Of a DNA stretch of 64,000 nucleotides, positions 13,480 through 25,739 are shown piece by piece; positions within the stretch are counted from its first letter, which is position 1; each line of letters opens with the position of its first letter. The notes beneath the pieces are model-generated. The model did no database searches and was not told where the DNA came from. It worked only from the letters and a program-made list of their open reading frames with translations. The translations under genes were made by a program, and so were the position numbers. The stretch is from Panorpa germanica (Eukaryota; Arthropoda; Insecta; Mecoptera; Panorpidae): the NCBI GenBank assembly GCA_963678705.1, contig OY783216.1:14055818-14119817 (forward strand). Direction: 5' to 3'.

Positions 13480-14060
13480 TTTTTCTTATTTTGTGGTCTA
13501 GGAAAATCTTTGATCGATTTTAAATTATCTAACTTAGGTCTAACTGAATTATATGCAAGAACATGACTTAAATAATTTACCTAAGCTAAATTGCATTTTC
13601 ATAATTTTAGTCTGTATTCTTTTGATCTAACTGCGTTAAGTAGCTTATTCACATGCATGCATATGCTGCTCAAAATAAGTGGACAAGATCAGGATGTCGT
13701 CTATGCAATATATGCAAAATTCCATAATAATTTATGCAAAACTCTAGAAGTCCATGACAACTAATTGCTGTAGCTAATACTCGTTGAAAAATTACCGGTG
13801 ATATTTTCAGACCAAAAGATAATTTCATCTTTTAATAATGACCAGACTGTGTAACGAAAGCCATCTTGTAACTATCTTTGTTTCTTGCAAATATAGACCA
13901 TAAAGCGGAATTTATGCGGAATTTTTACTCCTAACTATAATGTCTTTAATTCGTGGAAAGGGTTGTGATTCAGATACTGAAATCTTGTTGAATTTACGAA
14001 AATCTATGCAAAGTCTTGATCTTCTACTCTTTTCTTTTTTAAATGCCAGCGTTACTGGTG
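13480..14060 (-). pseudogene. Ty3/gypsy reverse transcriptase relic
   Basis: The reverse strand starts with SAPVTLAFKKEKSRRSRLC, then IDFRKFNKISVSESQPFPRI, the classic 'SPV.lv.KKdg..R.c.DyR.LN..t..d.yPlPri' entry of Ty3 RT. About 240-260 bases further it shows a YCIDDILILS-like box, so the catalytic Asp pair can still be read. Several stops interrupt it. A protease end (14387-14590) lies upstream. Confidence 0.8.
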
Positions 14061-14672
14061 CTGAGAAAGGAGATTGAGATTCCGCTATCAGTCCTTCTTC
14101 AAGTTACTTGATTATTTGGCTCTTAATTTTACATTCATTCGGGATTTAGCACTGGTATGGCATTTTCAATTTATATTCTTTTCTGATAATTCTATATGAA
14201 CCTCTTGACTTTTAAATTGCCCGACGTTTAAGTTTTTATCCAATATATTAGATATTTGTCTTATCTTATCGTAATTTAAATAGTCCTTTTTTTTAAATAG
14301 GCAAAAGGCGAATTGTATTCAAAATAATTTAGTAGAAGTGTATTAATCCCTTTCATATTCCGTACATTTTCTTTATTGATGTATTTTCATGGATCAATAC
14401 TTCTTATATTATTTTCTGTAACTTCTAACTTCGCTCTTCTGGTTTTGTCTTTCAAAATCTCTAGTTTATCTGACCGATTCTCACTATTTTTTATATTATT
14501 ATTATTCATTTGTTGAAAAATATTTAAATACTCATCTTGTAATAAACGAAAGTTTTTTATAGCATCTAATCCCAACAATGAAAAGTTATCATTTGTAAAT
14601 ACAGGAGCATGTAATATATATATATATATATTGTAATCATATATTGTATATTGATAATAAAATTAATTTTAG

Positions 14673-14859
14673 GCACAGCAACCAATACGTAATTTGAAAT
14701 CATTCAAACACGTTCCTGCACCGGATGACTTTATGCCACATTTTACAGCTATGCATCCCAGAAAATTTATGGAATCGAACTTAGAAGGTGTTCCTGTTTG
14801 TCATAACGCAGCTATTATGACAGGCACTGTACTGAATGAAGGAGGATTTCACAAGTCAA
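14673..14859 (+). CDS. Carboxylesterase exon with the catalytic acid (Glu) region
   Basis: Acceptor AATTTTAG precedes 14673 and donor A|GTAAGA follows 14859. It enters in phase 0, matching the previous exon, and leaves with one base over. It encodes the FMPHFTAMHPRKFMES block, the 'F.P.....P..FL' region of COEs. The segment GVPVCHNAAIMTGTVLNEGG follows. In COEs the G-x-N-x-x-E-G motif carries the catalytic-triad acid, and the Glu of NEGG fits that position. A 5 kb intron filled mainly by a Ty3 relic separates it from the previous exon. Confidence 0.85.
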
Positions 14860-15393
14860 GTAAGATTTAAATGAAGCAATAATTACATATTACAGAATAA
14901 TAAGGACAAATAACATCAGATGCGTAATTAGATATCTGTAGTGCTTGTAACTGGTAAATACTGTAAACTGGTAAATACAGTAGATCCTTATGCGAGTTTG
15001 AACAGTACGAATTCATGAAACGAGAGAAAAATATTACAGCGACTAGTTTTCTCTAATGCGTTTGGGATTTACTAATTACTGGTTCTTCCACTATAAGTAA
15101 TCTTTAACTGAACATATATTTATTGATACGCACCGTGTGTTGCGTAAATGTCTAATTCATCAAATATTAATGTTTTTCAAAATCATTAAAATATATATAT
15201 AAAATATTCTTAAAAAAAGTACTACTTTTATTCAAAAGGGGCTGATTCTGGCAAAAATTGAAGTAAAAGAAGTCAATTTTAAATGTACCATATTTTGTTC
15301 CTATGATATGTTTATTAATGTTATTAATTTTTTAATATTGAATACATCAACTTTCGATAGTTAGTAATACTTAAAACATATAATATATATATA
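14860..15393. other. COE intron, AT-rich, no gene recognised
   Basis: AT-rich intronic sequence ending in a short TA run (about 15380-15393), into which the next LTR element is inserted. Confidence 0.4.
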
Positions 15394-16341
15394 TGTAGAT
15401 TTTTTTAATTATCTACATTAGTAGTTTTTGAATCCAATACCATCACGGTTCAGACTCCGCTTTGCAGGTTAGAATTTACAACCACCTGTTGAGATTCTAT
15501 TATGCAGCCTAGAACTATTCAATCCACATGAGCATCAATTTGTAGAGTAGACCCTCTAACCATCCAAATATATCCCGGTTGAGATTCCAATTTGTAGGTT
15601 ACTTTCTACAACTACCCGTTGTGACGATCAATTTGCAATATTACATAACATCATAGTTTCTTTTATACGAGCAAACACATGGTTTGGATATTGATAGTTC
15701 ATTTAATATTTACACAAAATATTTACACAAAATTATACATTTACTTCTAAATAAAGCGAATTAATCGTAATTAAATTCACACGAAAATAACACTTGATTA
15801 AAATACAATACAGTTCTTTACAATGTTTTTGCATGTTACACCCGTAATACGCAGTACAATTGTCCATAGTTAACAACACAATATTCTTAATGAAAATACA
15901 CCCTAGTACTAAACATTACATTTGCTGTCTAACTCTAACATTTACGCTAATCACAATAATAAAGATATTACACCTAGCAATAAATTTATCTGGTTTTAAT
16001 TCACAAAACAACAACCATATACACCCTAGTATAATTCTATCGCCATTTTTTATTGAACACTGAACCATTCTGACTACGACGACTTCTTGTACGTATATCT
16101 CAAGCCAACGCCCGTAACAACGTGTGTCATCATGTGCCCGTAATACTCGTCAGCAAACACTATAGCGAGTGTCTGTGTTTGAGGGTTTCGGGGTTTACAT
16201 GTCGCATCTGGTGTCGAGAGTACTTTTACAATATAACTAATATTATCAAAGATCTTAACCTATATTACAGATTACTTATTTCTATTCCTTAAAACTAAAT
16301 ATAATTTTAACTTAAAATTACTCTTAAAAAATAACCCCACA
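15394..16341 (-). repeat. Long terminal repeat (3' LTR of the minus-strand element)
   Basis: Begins TGTAGATTTTTTTAATTATC and ends AAAAATAACCCCACA on the plus strand. Length is 948 bases. It matches 18977-19894 almost throughout but retains two short segments missing from that copy: ACCCTCTAACCATCCAAA-type text near 15550, and a duplicated ATATTTACACAAA near 15710. A purine-rich stretch on the minus strand (AGGAGAGGCCGAGA) abuts it and is the likely polypurine tract. Confidence 0.93.
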
Positions 16342-16342
16342 T

Positions 16343-16510
16343 CTCGGCCTCTCCTGACTAGTAACTGTCCTCAGTTGCTACATTCATCCTTGCCCTTGAT
16401 GTCATCTTGTCTGCAGATGTAGAAGTCCTGTCTGGCCCTTCACATTCTCCTGCTTTCTCCACGTCATAACGATCATTACCTTTAATTTTCGTTATTTTGT
16501 ATGGTCCTTT
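16343..16510 (-). pseudogene. Out-of-frame remnant of Ty3 Pol C-terminus
   Basis: Overlapping the end of the Gag-protease frame in another frame, the minus strand reads EEAKGPYKITKIKGNDRYDV. This matches the 'GPy.i..v..ndrY.V' strand near the end of Ty3 integrases. It then continues to a stop close to the LTR. It shows that the internal region was made by deletion of most of pol, with the two ends of pol joined and frame-shifted. Confidence 0.6.
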
Positions 16511-18528
16511 GGCCTCTTCTGCTCCTGTTGCTTTTTGCTTGTTGTCTTACACCTTCTACCGTAGCTAATTCTGTTTTCTTGCTGAACTCTTAGAATAATT
16601 CCTTTATCCTCTTCTCTCAGCTTCTTGCGTTTTTCTACAAACTCATTTTGTATTTCTTCTGCTTGTATCCTCTCCTTCGGCTTCGGAAAATGCTTAATGG
16701 CTTCATCCTTATCCTTCGAGGAACGAACAGTGTCTTGTTTGGTTTTCATTTTAACCCCAATCTTCAATTCATTTTCTGTTATACACTTTCTTGTATAATT
16801 CTTTGCTTGTTGCGTCTTCTTCGGCTTCGGAAAATGCTTAGCTGCTTTCACCTTATCCTTAGAGGGACGAACATTGCCTTGTTTCCTCATCTTCGGCTTC
16901 GGAAAATGCTTGGCTGCTTTTACTTTATCCTTAGATAGACGAACAATGTCTTGTTTCGCTGCACAACCTAGGTCGTTCATTTCCTGGGCTGCCTGTATGA
17001 CATCCTCTTCTAACCCTTCACCACGCTGCTCTGCAACAACTAGTCGATCTGCAGGTGGTAGTCTAAGCGGTCTAGAAAATATAGGAGTATCAATTTTCAA
17101 TGTAATTGTCTTTTCGCTTTTAGAGTTGCGTAACTCTTTTCGTTTGTCATTGTCCACTGACTCAGGTATTTTATTAACAACAATTTTATCGTTTATATGA
17201 GATAAGTCTAGATCACTTTCTTTGTCACCATAGTCTATTTTCATTGTCATTAATTGTTTAACCTCACTTTCATCTACATCTTTATCGCTATAAAGTTTAT
17301 GAAATTTAATACCTGTGTTAACAATAACTACTCTAGCTTTAGCTATAATGTCCAATCCTATCACCATGTTCATATGCATTGCATGAGATGGTAACACTTC
17401 AAAATAACTAACGTAATGTTCTGAATCAATTTCAATGTCCAATTCAATTCTACCTAAAGAATTTACTCTTGAGTTTGACAAACCACGTATTGTTATTTCA
17501 GAGTCATATAATTTAACATTCTTTAATGTTTTAAAATAATCTTCCCGCACTGCTGACAAGTCACTGCCAGTATCTATTAAAGCATTTACATTACTCCTGT
17601 TATTAACACAAATTGATTTTATCATTTCTACTTTCATAACATTATGCTCCGCTTTAACAGTTTTTATTTTAGTATTACAGTTTCGGCTAACATGTCCATA
17701 ATTACCACAATTAAAACATTTATAACCCTTGTCTTTATCAGGACACACTTTAGATGAGTGTGATAACGAACCACAATTAAAACATTTAATCTTCTCACCT
17801 GTTGTCTCAATTTTAGTTTTGGTACCTGGCCTAGATCTCCTATCATAGTCCTGGGTATCCATTTTCATTTTTTCATATTGTTCCAGCTTACGTCTAAGTT
17901 GTCCAATATTCTCAGCTCCATAAAGTATTACTTTATTAACTGCACTGTCGCGAATGCCTGCTATGATATAGTCCATAATAGCTGCTTCTTCGACGTCTGC
18001 TTGTCTAGCTATATCTAAAATATCATACACATATTGACGAATACTTTCACCAGCTTTCTTCACCCTTTGTTGAAGCATTTTGTGAACCTGTGCGCTATTT
18101 AAACTCGTATCGAATTCATCAATCAAATACGATTTAAATGTATCCCAATTTATTATCCTGGTTTCGAAATTAACAAATTGTTTTGCTGTATCGGTCAACA
18201 ATCTCCTGGCATACAAATATCTGTATTTTGCATCTATTTCTGCCTGGTCACAGAAATCATCAAATTGTTTAATCCATAATCTAACATTTTTAAGTCCATC
18301 ATATTTAGGTAAAGCCAATTCTAAATCTAAAAATGTATAATTAGTTTTATTGACTGTTTCATTGTTTACAGACCTATTCTGTTCACCGACTCGGCTATTA
18401 AATGAGTTCATTCTTGACAATAATTCTGCACGATTCCCACGCTGACTAAGTCCAACAAAATTAAGTTCCTGTCGTAGCTCTGCCACTGACAAATTGTCTA
18501 ATTTTTGTGTCATTGTTATAATTTTCAC
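16492..18528 (-). CDS. Gag-protease polyprotein with SAP-like N-terminus (678 aa)
   Basis: Residues 12-45 (LSVAELRQELNFVGLSQRGN and on) fit a SAP-type helix-loop-helix. Residues about 75-225 look like a Ty3 capsid. Two CCHC knuckles follow at 249-262 and 271-284 (C-x2-C-x4-H-x4-C). A retropepsin has its active site ALIDTGSD at 317-323 and a GLD near 391. Residues 485-498 (SRPLRLPPADRLVV) resemble the start of RT, after which the frame changes to a basic tail. That tail contains a near-exact repeat: KDKVKAAKHFPKPK at about 533-546 and 557-570, and a variant at about 605-618. The frame is uninterrupted for 2 kb, which suggests recent function. ATG at 18528 is the first; a second Met is at residue 6. 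Confidence 0.85.
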   Translation of the reverse strand: MKIITMTQKLDNLSVAELRQELNFVGLSQRGNRAELLSRMNSFNSRVGEQNRSVNNETVNKTNYTFLDLELALPKYDGLKNVRLWIKQFDDFCDQAEIDAKYRYLYARRLLTDTAKQFVNFETRIINWDTFKSYLIDEFDTSLNSAQVHKMLQQRVKKAGESIRQYVYDILDIARQADVEEAAIMDYIIAGIRDSAVNKVILYGAENIGQLRRKLEQYEKMKMDTQDYDRRSRPGTKTKIETTGEKIKCFNCGSLSHSSKVCPDKDKGYKCFNCGNYGHVSRNCNTKIKTVKAEHNVMKVEMIKSICVNNRSNVNALIDTGSDLSAVREDYFKTLKNVKLYDSEITIRGLSNSRVNSLGRIELDIEIDSEHYVSYFEVLPSHAMHMNMVIGLDIIAKARVVIVNTGIKFHKLYSDKDVDESEVKQLMTMKIDYGDKESDLDLSHINDKIVVNKIPESVDNDKRKELRNSKSEKTITLKIDTPIFSRPLRLPPADRLVVAEQRGEGLEEDVIQAAQEMNDLGCAAKQDIVRLSKDKVKAAKHFPKPKMRKQGNVRPSKDKVKAAKHFPKPKKTQQAKNYTRKCITENELKIGVKMKTKQDTVRSSKDKDEAIKHFPKPKERIQAEEIQNEFVEKRKKLREEDKGIILRVQQENRISYGRRCKTTSKKQQEQKRPKDHTK

Positions 18529-18611
18529 TACTGTACAATTACTTTAATGAGCAAATTGTACACTAAGTTTTCCTCTTGATTCCTCTGGAGAACAATTTCT
18601 GCAGAACAGTT

Positions 18612-18966
18612 GACCGTTCTGGTTTTAAGGTTAAAAATAATCTTAACTGAATATTTTTGGTTTTGTCTTATCCCGTTGATCAATAAGTCTGGTTCTAAGG
18701 TTAAAAATAATCTTAACTGAATATTTTTGGTTTTGTCTTATCCCGGTTGATCAATAAGTCTGGTTCTAAGGTTAAAAATAATCTTAACTGAATATTTTTG
18801 GTTTTGTCTTATCCCGTTGGTCAATAAGTCTGGTTCTAAGGTTAAAAATAATCTTAACTGAATATTTTTGATTTTGCCCTTATCCCGGTTGATCAATTAG
18901 TCTGGTTCTAAGGTTAAAAATAATCTTAACTGAATATTTTTGATTTCGCCCTTATCCCGGTTGAGA
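18612..18966 (-). repeat. Five-copy tandem repeat (about 71 bp) in the element leader
   Basis: Five copies of a unit containing TCTGGTTCTAAGGTTAAAAA, TAATCTTAACTGAATATTTT and CTTATCCCGGTTGATCAATA run from upstream of the Gag start to the primer-binding site. The last copy runs into the TTGAGAGCCCCCA next to the LTR. Copies are nearly identical, with one-base changes (CCCGTTG versus CCCGGTTG; GTCTTATC versus GCCCTTATC). They occupy the position of the transcript leader. Confidence 0.9.
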
Positions 18967-18976
18967 GCCCCCAATT

Positions 18977-20792
<1,816 letters not shown>

Positions 20793-21039
20793 TATATATA
20801 TATAAAAGGTATAAGAAGAATATATTAAAATATATACAATTATAAACATTTATAAACTATATTGTACTAAACTATATTGTATAAACTATATATATTATAC
20901 ATAATTATATATAAAAATAATAATTCAATTTATACATACGAACGTGGCTAATTAAAATATAAATATTAAATTAGATTTATTGATAAAGTCAATACCGTTT
21001 TTAGATTTTTTCTGTTTTAAAATATCAGCTTATAGTTTT

Positions 21040-21135
21040 CAGGCATATTATAGTTATGTATGTGTGATGAGTACTTGGAGCATTGAAGAAAAATATGCTT
21101 TACTGTTAGTAGGCCATTACATTGATCACAGAGTG
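21040..21135 (-). pseudogene. LINE ORF2 C-terminal tail fragment
   Basis: The minus strand encodes LQTLCDQCNGLLTVKHIFLQ followed by CSKYSS. This is the 'C..C...LTV.HIL..C..Y' tail found after RNase H in Jockey/R1/I-type LINEs. It belongs with the RT fragment at 21405-21840 on the same strand, but a segment in opposite orientation separates them. Confidence 0.7.
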
Positions 21136-21179
21136 TTTGTAGTTCTATTTTAAAGAAGAAGTCCTTTACGTTTGAACAT

Positions 21180-21400
21180 GATACACTTCATTTTTCTAAA
21201 ATGCGCCCTGAACGAATTGCAATGCAAAATGCAATAAATTGTTCCTGACAGGAAAAATGGAATGAATAAATTGATAACAAATTAAAAGAAGTTAAGCCAT
21301 CAATTTTTAAAGAAGAGTTACCGGTCGGACTGAATAGAAGTCTAGAAGTAGTAATATGTAGACTAATGAAAGGTCATACAAATCTAGCATCTATATTATT
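21180..21400 (+). pseudogene. LINE ORF2 segment in inverted orientation
   Basis: The plus strand reads IDNKLKEVKPSIFKEELPVG and then LEVVICRLMKGHTNLA. This is the region that in Jockey/R1 elements lies just before the CxxC tail ('R.eEvvl.RLriGHT.lTH'). Both flanking LINE fragments read on the minus strand, so this piece is inverted relative to them. Confidence 0.7.
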
Positions 21401-21404
21401 TTAT

Positions 21405-21840
21405 TTCTACATGTTAAGTCGTATGCTTTATTAATGTCTAAGAAAATTGCTACAGTTTCTCTGTTATTTGCATAACTCTAAGTTACTTACGTTTCCAGAG
21501 AAACTATTTGGTATAATATGGAATGATACTTGCTAAAGCCACTCTGTCTTCGCTCTAAACGATTAAGCCTTTAATTGATGATTTTCTCTAATAATTTGCA
21601 TAGCGTGTTCATTAAAGTTATAGTGCTATAGCTATTGATATCAGATGCGTCTCTACTGGGATTTGGTACAGGTAACATAATTGGTTTTTGCCATAATGTT
21701 TAAAATAATTTGTTCGTCGTTTCGGTGGGTGGATATTTGATGAAGTAGTTATGAATATTGTCTGGACTTGGACTTGATAAATTACAATATTGTTTGGCTA
21801 ATTTTAGTTTGTGCATAGTGATAAAAGTAATATATATTTC
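21405..21840 (-). pseudogene. LINE reverse transcriptase fragment
   Basis: The minus strand contains SPDNIHNYFIKYPPTETTNK, then IMLPVPNPSRDASDINSYST and LCKLLEKIIN, and finally RETVAIFLDINKAYD, which is RT motif A with its catalytic Asp. These are the fingers and palm entry of a Jockey-type RT. Frameshifts and stops are present. Motif C (YxDD) is not seen; the element switches to the inverted piece first. Confidence 0.75.
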
Positions 21841-22479
21841 ACTACTATCTGACGATAGATTTATTTTTTATTTGCTTCTCTTGTAAAGTTTTGGTAAAAT
21901 TGTGAAAACATTTACAGTTTTGTGGCGTTTGTATCTATTAAAAGCATTTTTTTTAATTTCAACAGCATTAACACATAACTTATTTCACCAAGGTTTTTGT
22001 CGTCAATTTTCTTTTTTGAAGCAAAATAATTATATTTTTTTTATTTTAATGTTAATTACATATCGTTGTTATTAATTACATTATTATTTGCTGCCAATAA
22101 TATCTTGGAAGTAATGGATTCTGTTATTACATTTATTAAATGCAATGTTTTTATTAGTTATATTTTCTACATGTAGTTTTCAGTCTTCTTTGGGCATGTT
22201 TTTCCCTGTTACATTGTTTTAGATTTGAGTTTGATTTAGAAAGTATTTACCATTTAAATATCATCATTTAATATTACCAAATTGTAATTGTTCAACAATA
22301 TTTCTTTTAATTATTATATATTTTCCGTAACATTATCCCATAGCCTTATGCGCATTAAAATCAGCAAGTCATATGAGTGAGGGAGGTAATTGTGTTAATA
22401 AGTTTTTAATATTCTAATTATTGATAGTTTGACTATTTTGTAAGTATAGGCTATAAATAATGTTTTGCTGTGTAATTGG

Positions 22480-22800
22480 TCAAAGTGCCGATACCGACCA
22501 CTTCTACTTAATAGCCATACTTAAACCGGTATGGTCATATGGTATACAACTGTGGGGTACTGCATCTTCCTCAAAGATTGAGATAATCTAAAGATTTCAG
22601 TCCAAAATGCTAAGGATTGTTACGAATGCACCATTGTTTTATACCTAATCACATAATACATCGGGACCTGGATATACCTTCAGTAAAAGAAGAAATAGTG
22701 CTTAGAACCAAAGTATACAAGGAGAGAATAATAGAACATCCAAATAATTTGGCCAGCTGTCTAATATCCAATATTTCCACAGTACGCGTCTGAAAAAGAA
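22480..22800 (+). pseudogene. Jockey RT C-terminal fragment
   Basis: The plus strand carries LKPVWSYGIQLWGTASSSKI, then FQSKMLRIVTNAPLF, and in another frame RDLDIPSVKEEIVLRTKVYK followed by HPNNLASCLIS. These are conserved thumb/C-terminal signatures of Jockey elements. At least one frameshift separates the two parts. It is a separate fragment from the minus-strand LINE pieces to its left. Confidence 0.85.
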
Positions 22801-22979
22801 GATACCTTAGGACCTACTAGCCAAATAAACAGAATCTAGGATCTATTAAAATTGAGGGATGAGTCGATAAGCATATCCCGCGCAAGACATTTTATTTTGA
22901 CATACCTATCACTGAATGTCCTATAAGCAGGACAGATTGTAATAATCTTTACAAATTAAAAAAAATATATATATACCGG

Positions 22980-23860
22980 CACACAGATTTGTTTTCAACT
23001 CTACTGGGACCGGCCTTCTCTTATTTCGAGTGGGTGTCCAGCAACCAGTTGTGTAGATTATATATGTTACCACAGCCGCGGTAATGTTACTTTAATCAGT
23101 ATGGAGGAAACCTATATCGTAAACAGAATAAACATAACACATTCGGATTCCTAATATGTTGCGGGTTGAGGAAGAAGGGCATCCACGAAAAACCAATCGG
23201 GTAAACGATATCAAGAATACTTTCAGAAGAATCACTTTAATAATATATATTTAAATAGACAACAAAGCTCAGACAGTATTCAAACTCAGTATTGGTAATG
23301 ACTCAAATAACTTAATCACACATATAAGACAATTACACTAAATACTATACATTTAGAACTATGTAAAAGTCACTTATCTAAATTATTGGTTTAACGGAAA
23401 ATCACGGTTTTCTAATTGCTTAAGCCGCGCTCAGGATTGCGGAACTACGAAATGCTAAAATGCTAATGGCAATATATATCGCTTCTAATTAGCCTAAGCC
23501 AGCAAACAAGAGACAATATATAGCCATCTCATTTACTCAAGCCAATATGTATAATTATACCTTACTCTATATTAAGTAACTAGCAGTGACATCCCATCGA
23601 GACATGTATGTTTTTAGATTAGGCCAAGTTTATCTGGTTATCTGATATAAGCTGGCTGGTTTATGCAAGTTGTTAAAGGTTGATCTCGCTTATTTTAATA
23701 TATGTAATACCAGGATATTTCTTAAAATCTTCTTGGGGTTTTTTAATACTTTATTTTATTTTGGATACCCTTAATGATTTTGGAAAACATATTGCATATG
23801 ATGGTTTAAACAATTATTTCAGAGTATTTAAAGAGGAAATATCGTAAAAGATAATTTGTA
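22980..23860. other. COE intron, no gene recognised
   Basis: Intronic DNA with somewhat higher GC at about 22980-23210. Parts look like a decayed transposon, but no domain, terminal repeat or RNA gene was recognised. Confidence 0.3.
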
Positions 23861-24197
23861 CAGATGGCACCATGCGGAACAAGGCAGAGATTTTTCGATA
23901 TTTTACAAGAGCTTAAATATCTTCAATACTGGAATGTTTCTATAGGTGACAAATTTTTAAATGTTTTTATTAAATGTATATATAATGTTACAAAGATTCT
24001 CTCAGAATCGGTCTGTATTCGCTATTCGGACATATTAATAAAAGATAGCTAGAACCGACAAAAATGAGTGATTGCTACCAGAACTGCAACATTGCCAGAA
24101 ATGTGGAATAATGATATTTATATTGAAAATGTTAACGGTCATCGGTTAGATTCGAACAGATATTTTGTTCTAAAATTTCTTTACTTTTTATTTTCAG

Positions 24198-24364
24198 GTC
24201 TTATTTTAAATCCAAATCTTCTGAGCGATATAAAAGCAAATAAGGAAATACTAATACCGATCAAATGCGAAGTAAGAAAAGGATCTCCAGAATCTAAATT
24301 TCTTGGTGATAAAATTTATAACCATCATTTTAACACTGGGCTCACTGAAATGAACTTCTTTAAG
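24198..24364 (+). CDS. Carboxylesterase exon: middle C-terminal region
   Basis: Acceptor TTTTCAG precedes 24198 and donor AAG|GTACTT follows 24364. Two bases complete the codon opened by the previous exon, and the exon ends in phase 0. The peptide contains LNPNLLSDIKANKEILIPI and then SKFLGDKIYNHHFN, matching the variable loop and the 'I..Y(Y/F)' helix between the acid and histidine regions of COEs. Sequence identity to the family is weaker here, but phase, order and length all fit. The preceding intron (9.3 kb) holds the Gag-protease LTR element, a solo LTR and a LINE relic. Confidence 0.75.
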
Positions 24365-25443
24365 GTACTTTCTTGCTAACTATCTTTTCTTTTTAAGATG
24401 TTCAAAGGTATATTAATGGAAAATTTTGTTGTAATGATTTCTATTGTTGAATAGCAAGATGCATAATATTTCATTATCTTGTTTCTTTTCGTGTTACAAA
24501 TAAGATGCGATAAGATATACGCATAAGTTTTCACAATGTAAAGTAGGTTTTTTATATCTTTATCATATCTTCTATGACTATGAATTACTAATGAACTTAT
24601 GACTATGATAACTATATAGCGATATAAAGCTTACATTAAAGTTTTTTTTACAAAAATATCATTTTCAATTTTTGGTGCAACAATAGTTATGATTAAACCT
24701 TCATTAAATCATGTATGACTCAGTTTTAAATGCGTACTATGTATTATCAACCAATGTTTCTAGTCGCAAAGCCTTAAATACTTACAACAACAAGAAATAA
24801 AAAAATATCAAATAAAAAACTTCTCTTTACCTTCTTCTTATTTCCGCTATTCATCTTCTTTCTTTACTTTCTACTAACAACAGTAAAGTCAGAAGAGTTG
24901 ACTTCTTCTGGATTTAATACTGGCTTCATCTTTCTACATTCTGCACCTTGCGGTTATCATGATCTTCCTACTTATTGTTTTTTTTATTTGTTTTACTTCA
25001 TTACTTCTAGTTTTATATACTCCATTCACTCTAGTTCATGACCTCTTATTGGATTTGATTTTATTTTCTCATCTTCTCTATTCTTTTAAGTTGCTGATTC
25101 CATATACTTATTTTCCTCATTATTCCCATGTGTCAAATGGCATGTGTTATTTTTAATAAATATAAAAATAATTACGGTTTGCACTGGCTTGTCTTCTTTT
25201 GTACATTTATTTTCTTATCTAGACTATCCTTGGACACTATTGATTTGGATAAGGATGTTCCTATTGTAGTTAAATTAATATCTTGCTAGATCATTGGCGT
25301 TTTGTTTAAGAACGAACCAGAACATTGTTTATGTAATATTATATTACCAGTAACAGTATATTTAACTGAAACACTAAACTCGTACATACTGTCTTGTTTT
25401 ATTAAAGTTTAATATGTAATAATTTACTTGTTTATTGTTCTAG
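24365..25443. other. COE intron between exons 3 and 4
   Basis: AT-rich intron of 1.08 kb, the shortest in the visible gene. It includes a pyrimidine-rich part at about 24820-25140. No gene content was seen. Confidence 0.5.
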
Positions 25444-25603
25444 TACACAACCTTAATGGTATTCTTGGATGGTAATTATGCATTTGCAAAATATAATTTG
25501 CAGAAAGAAATTCTTCCATACATCTACTTGTACCGATTCTGTAGTGAAACGAACTACGGAAGAAGAAGTTTTTTCCCAGATACTCCATGTGCTGACATTG
25601 GTC
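25444..25603 (+). CDS. Carboxylesterase exon leading to the expected catalytic-His region
   Basis: Acceptor TTGTTCTAG precedes 25444. The best donor is C|GTAAGT after 25603, leaving one base of a codon. The peptide includes LMVFLDGNYAF (the family 's-D-x-x-F' stretch) and ILPYIYLYRFCSETNYG (the family 'vYlYrF' strand). It ends SFFPDTPCADIG. COEs normally have a His-Ala/Gly-Asp-Glu motif at about this place. Here the aligned residues read CAD with no His, and the next exon resumes at the YxF-like part. Either the His was lost, it lies in an unseen micro-exon, or the boundary is wrong. Confidence 0.8.
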
Positions 25604-25739
25604 GTAAGTTTTAATCAATAATAATTTCTAATAGCTACCATAAAAGGCCTATTTTTATTAGTATTATTATTTATTTATTATCTTTGCAACTGCATTTTTT
25701 CGCCTTAAATCATTAAATTACATATCACTGTGGTTAAAT

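Larger units (their letters stand above)
10800..14590 (-). mobile_element. Decayed Ty3/gypsy element inside the COE gene
   Basis: On the minus strand, in order: the end of a retropepsin (LGLDAIKNF near 14578), RT (about 14060-13480), RNase H (about 11400-11209) and the segment after RNase H containing SRNPNLESFKST (about 11018-10827). The RT-to-RNase H spacing is about 1.2-1.5 kb longer than normal, so unrelated DNA probably sits at about 11450-13450. Every domain has stops or frameshifts. LTRs, primer-binding site and integrase were not found. It is antisense to the host gene. Confidence 0.75.

Noticed and set aside
23864-24052. Short open frame just before COE exon 3
   Set aside because: No carboxylesterase similarity, and exons 2 and 3 already join in phase and in family order without it.
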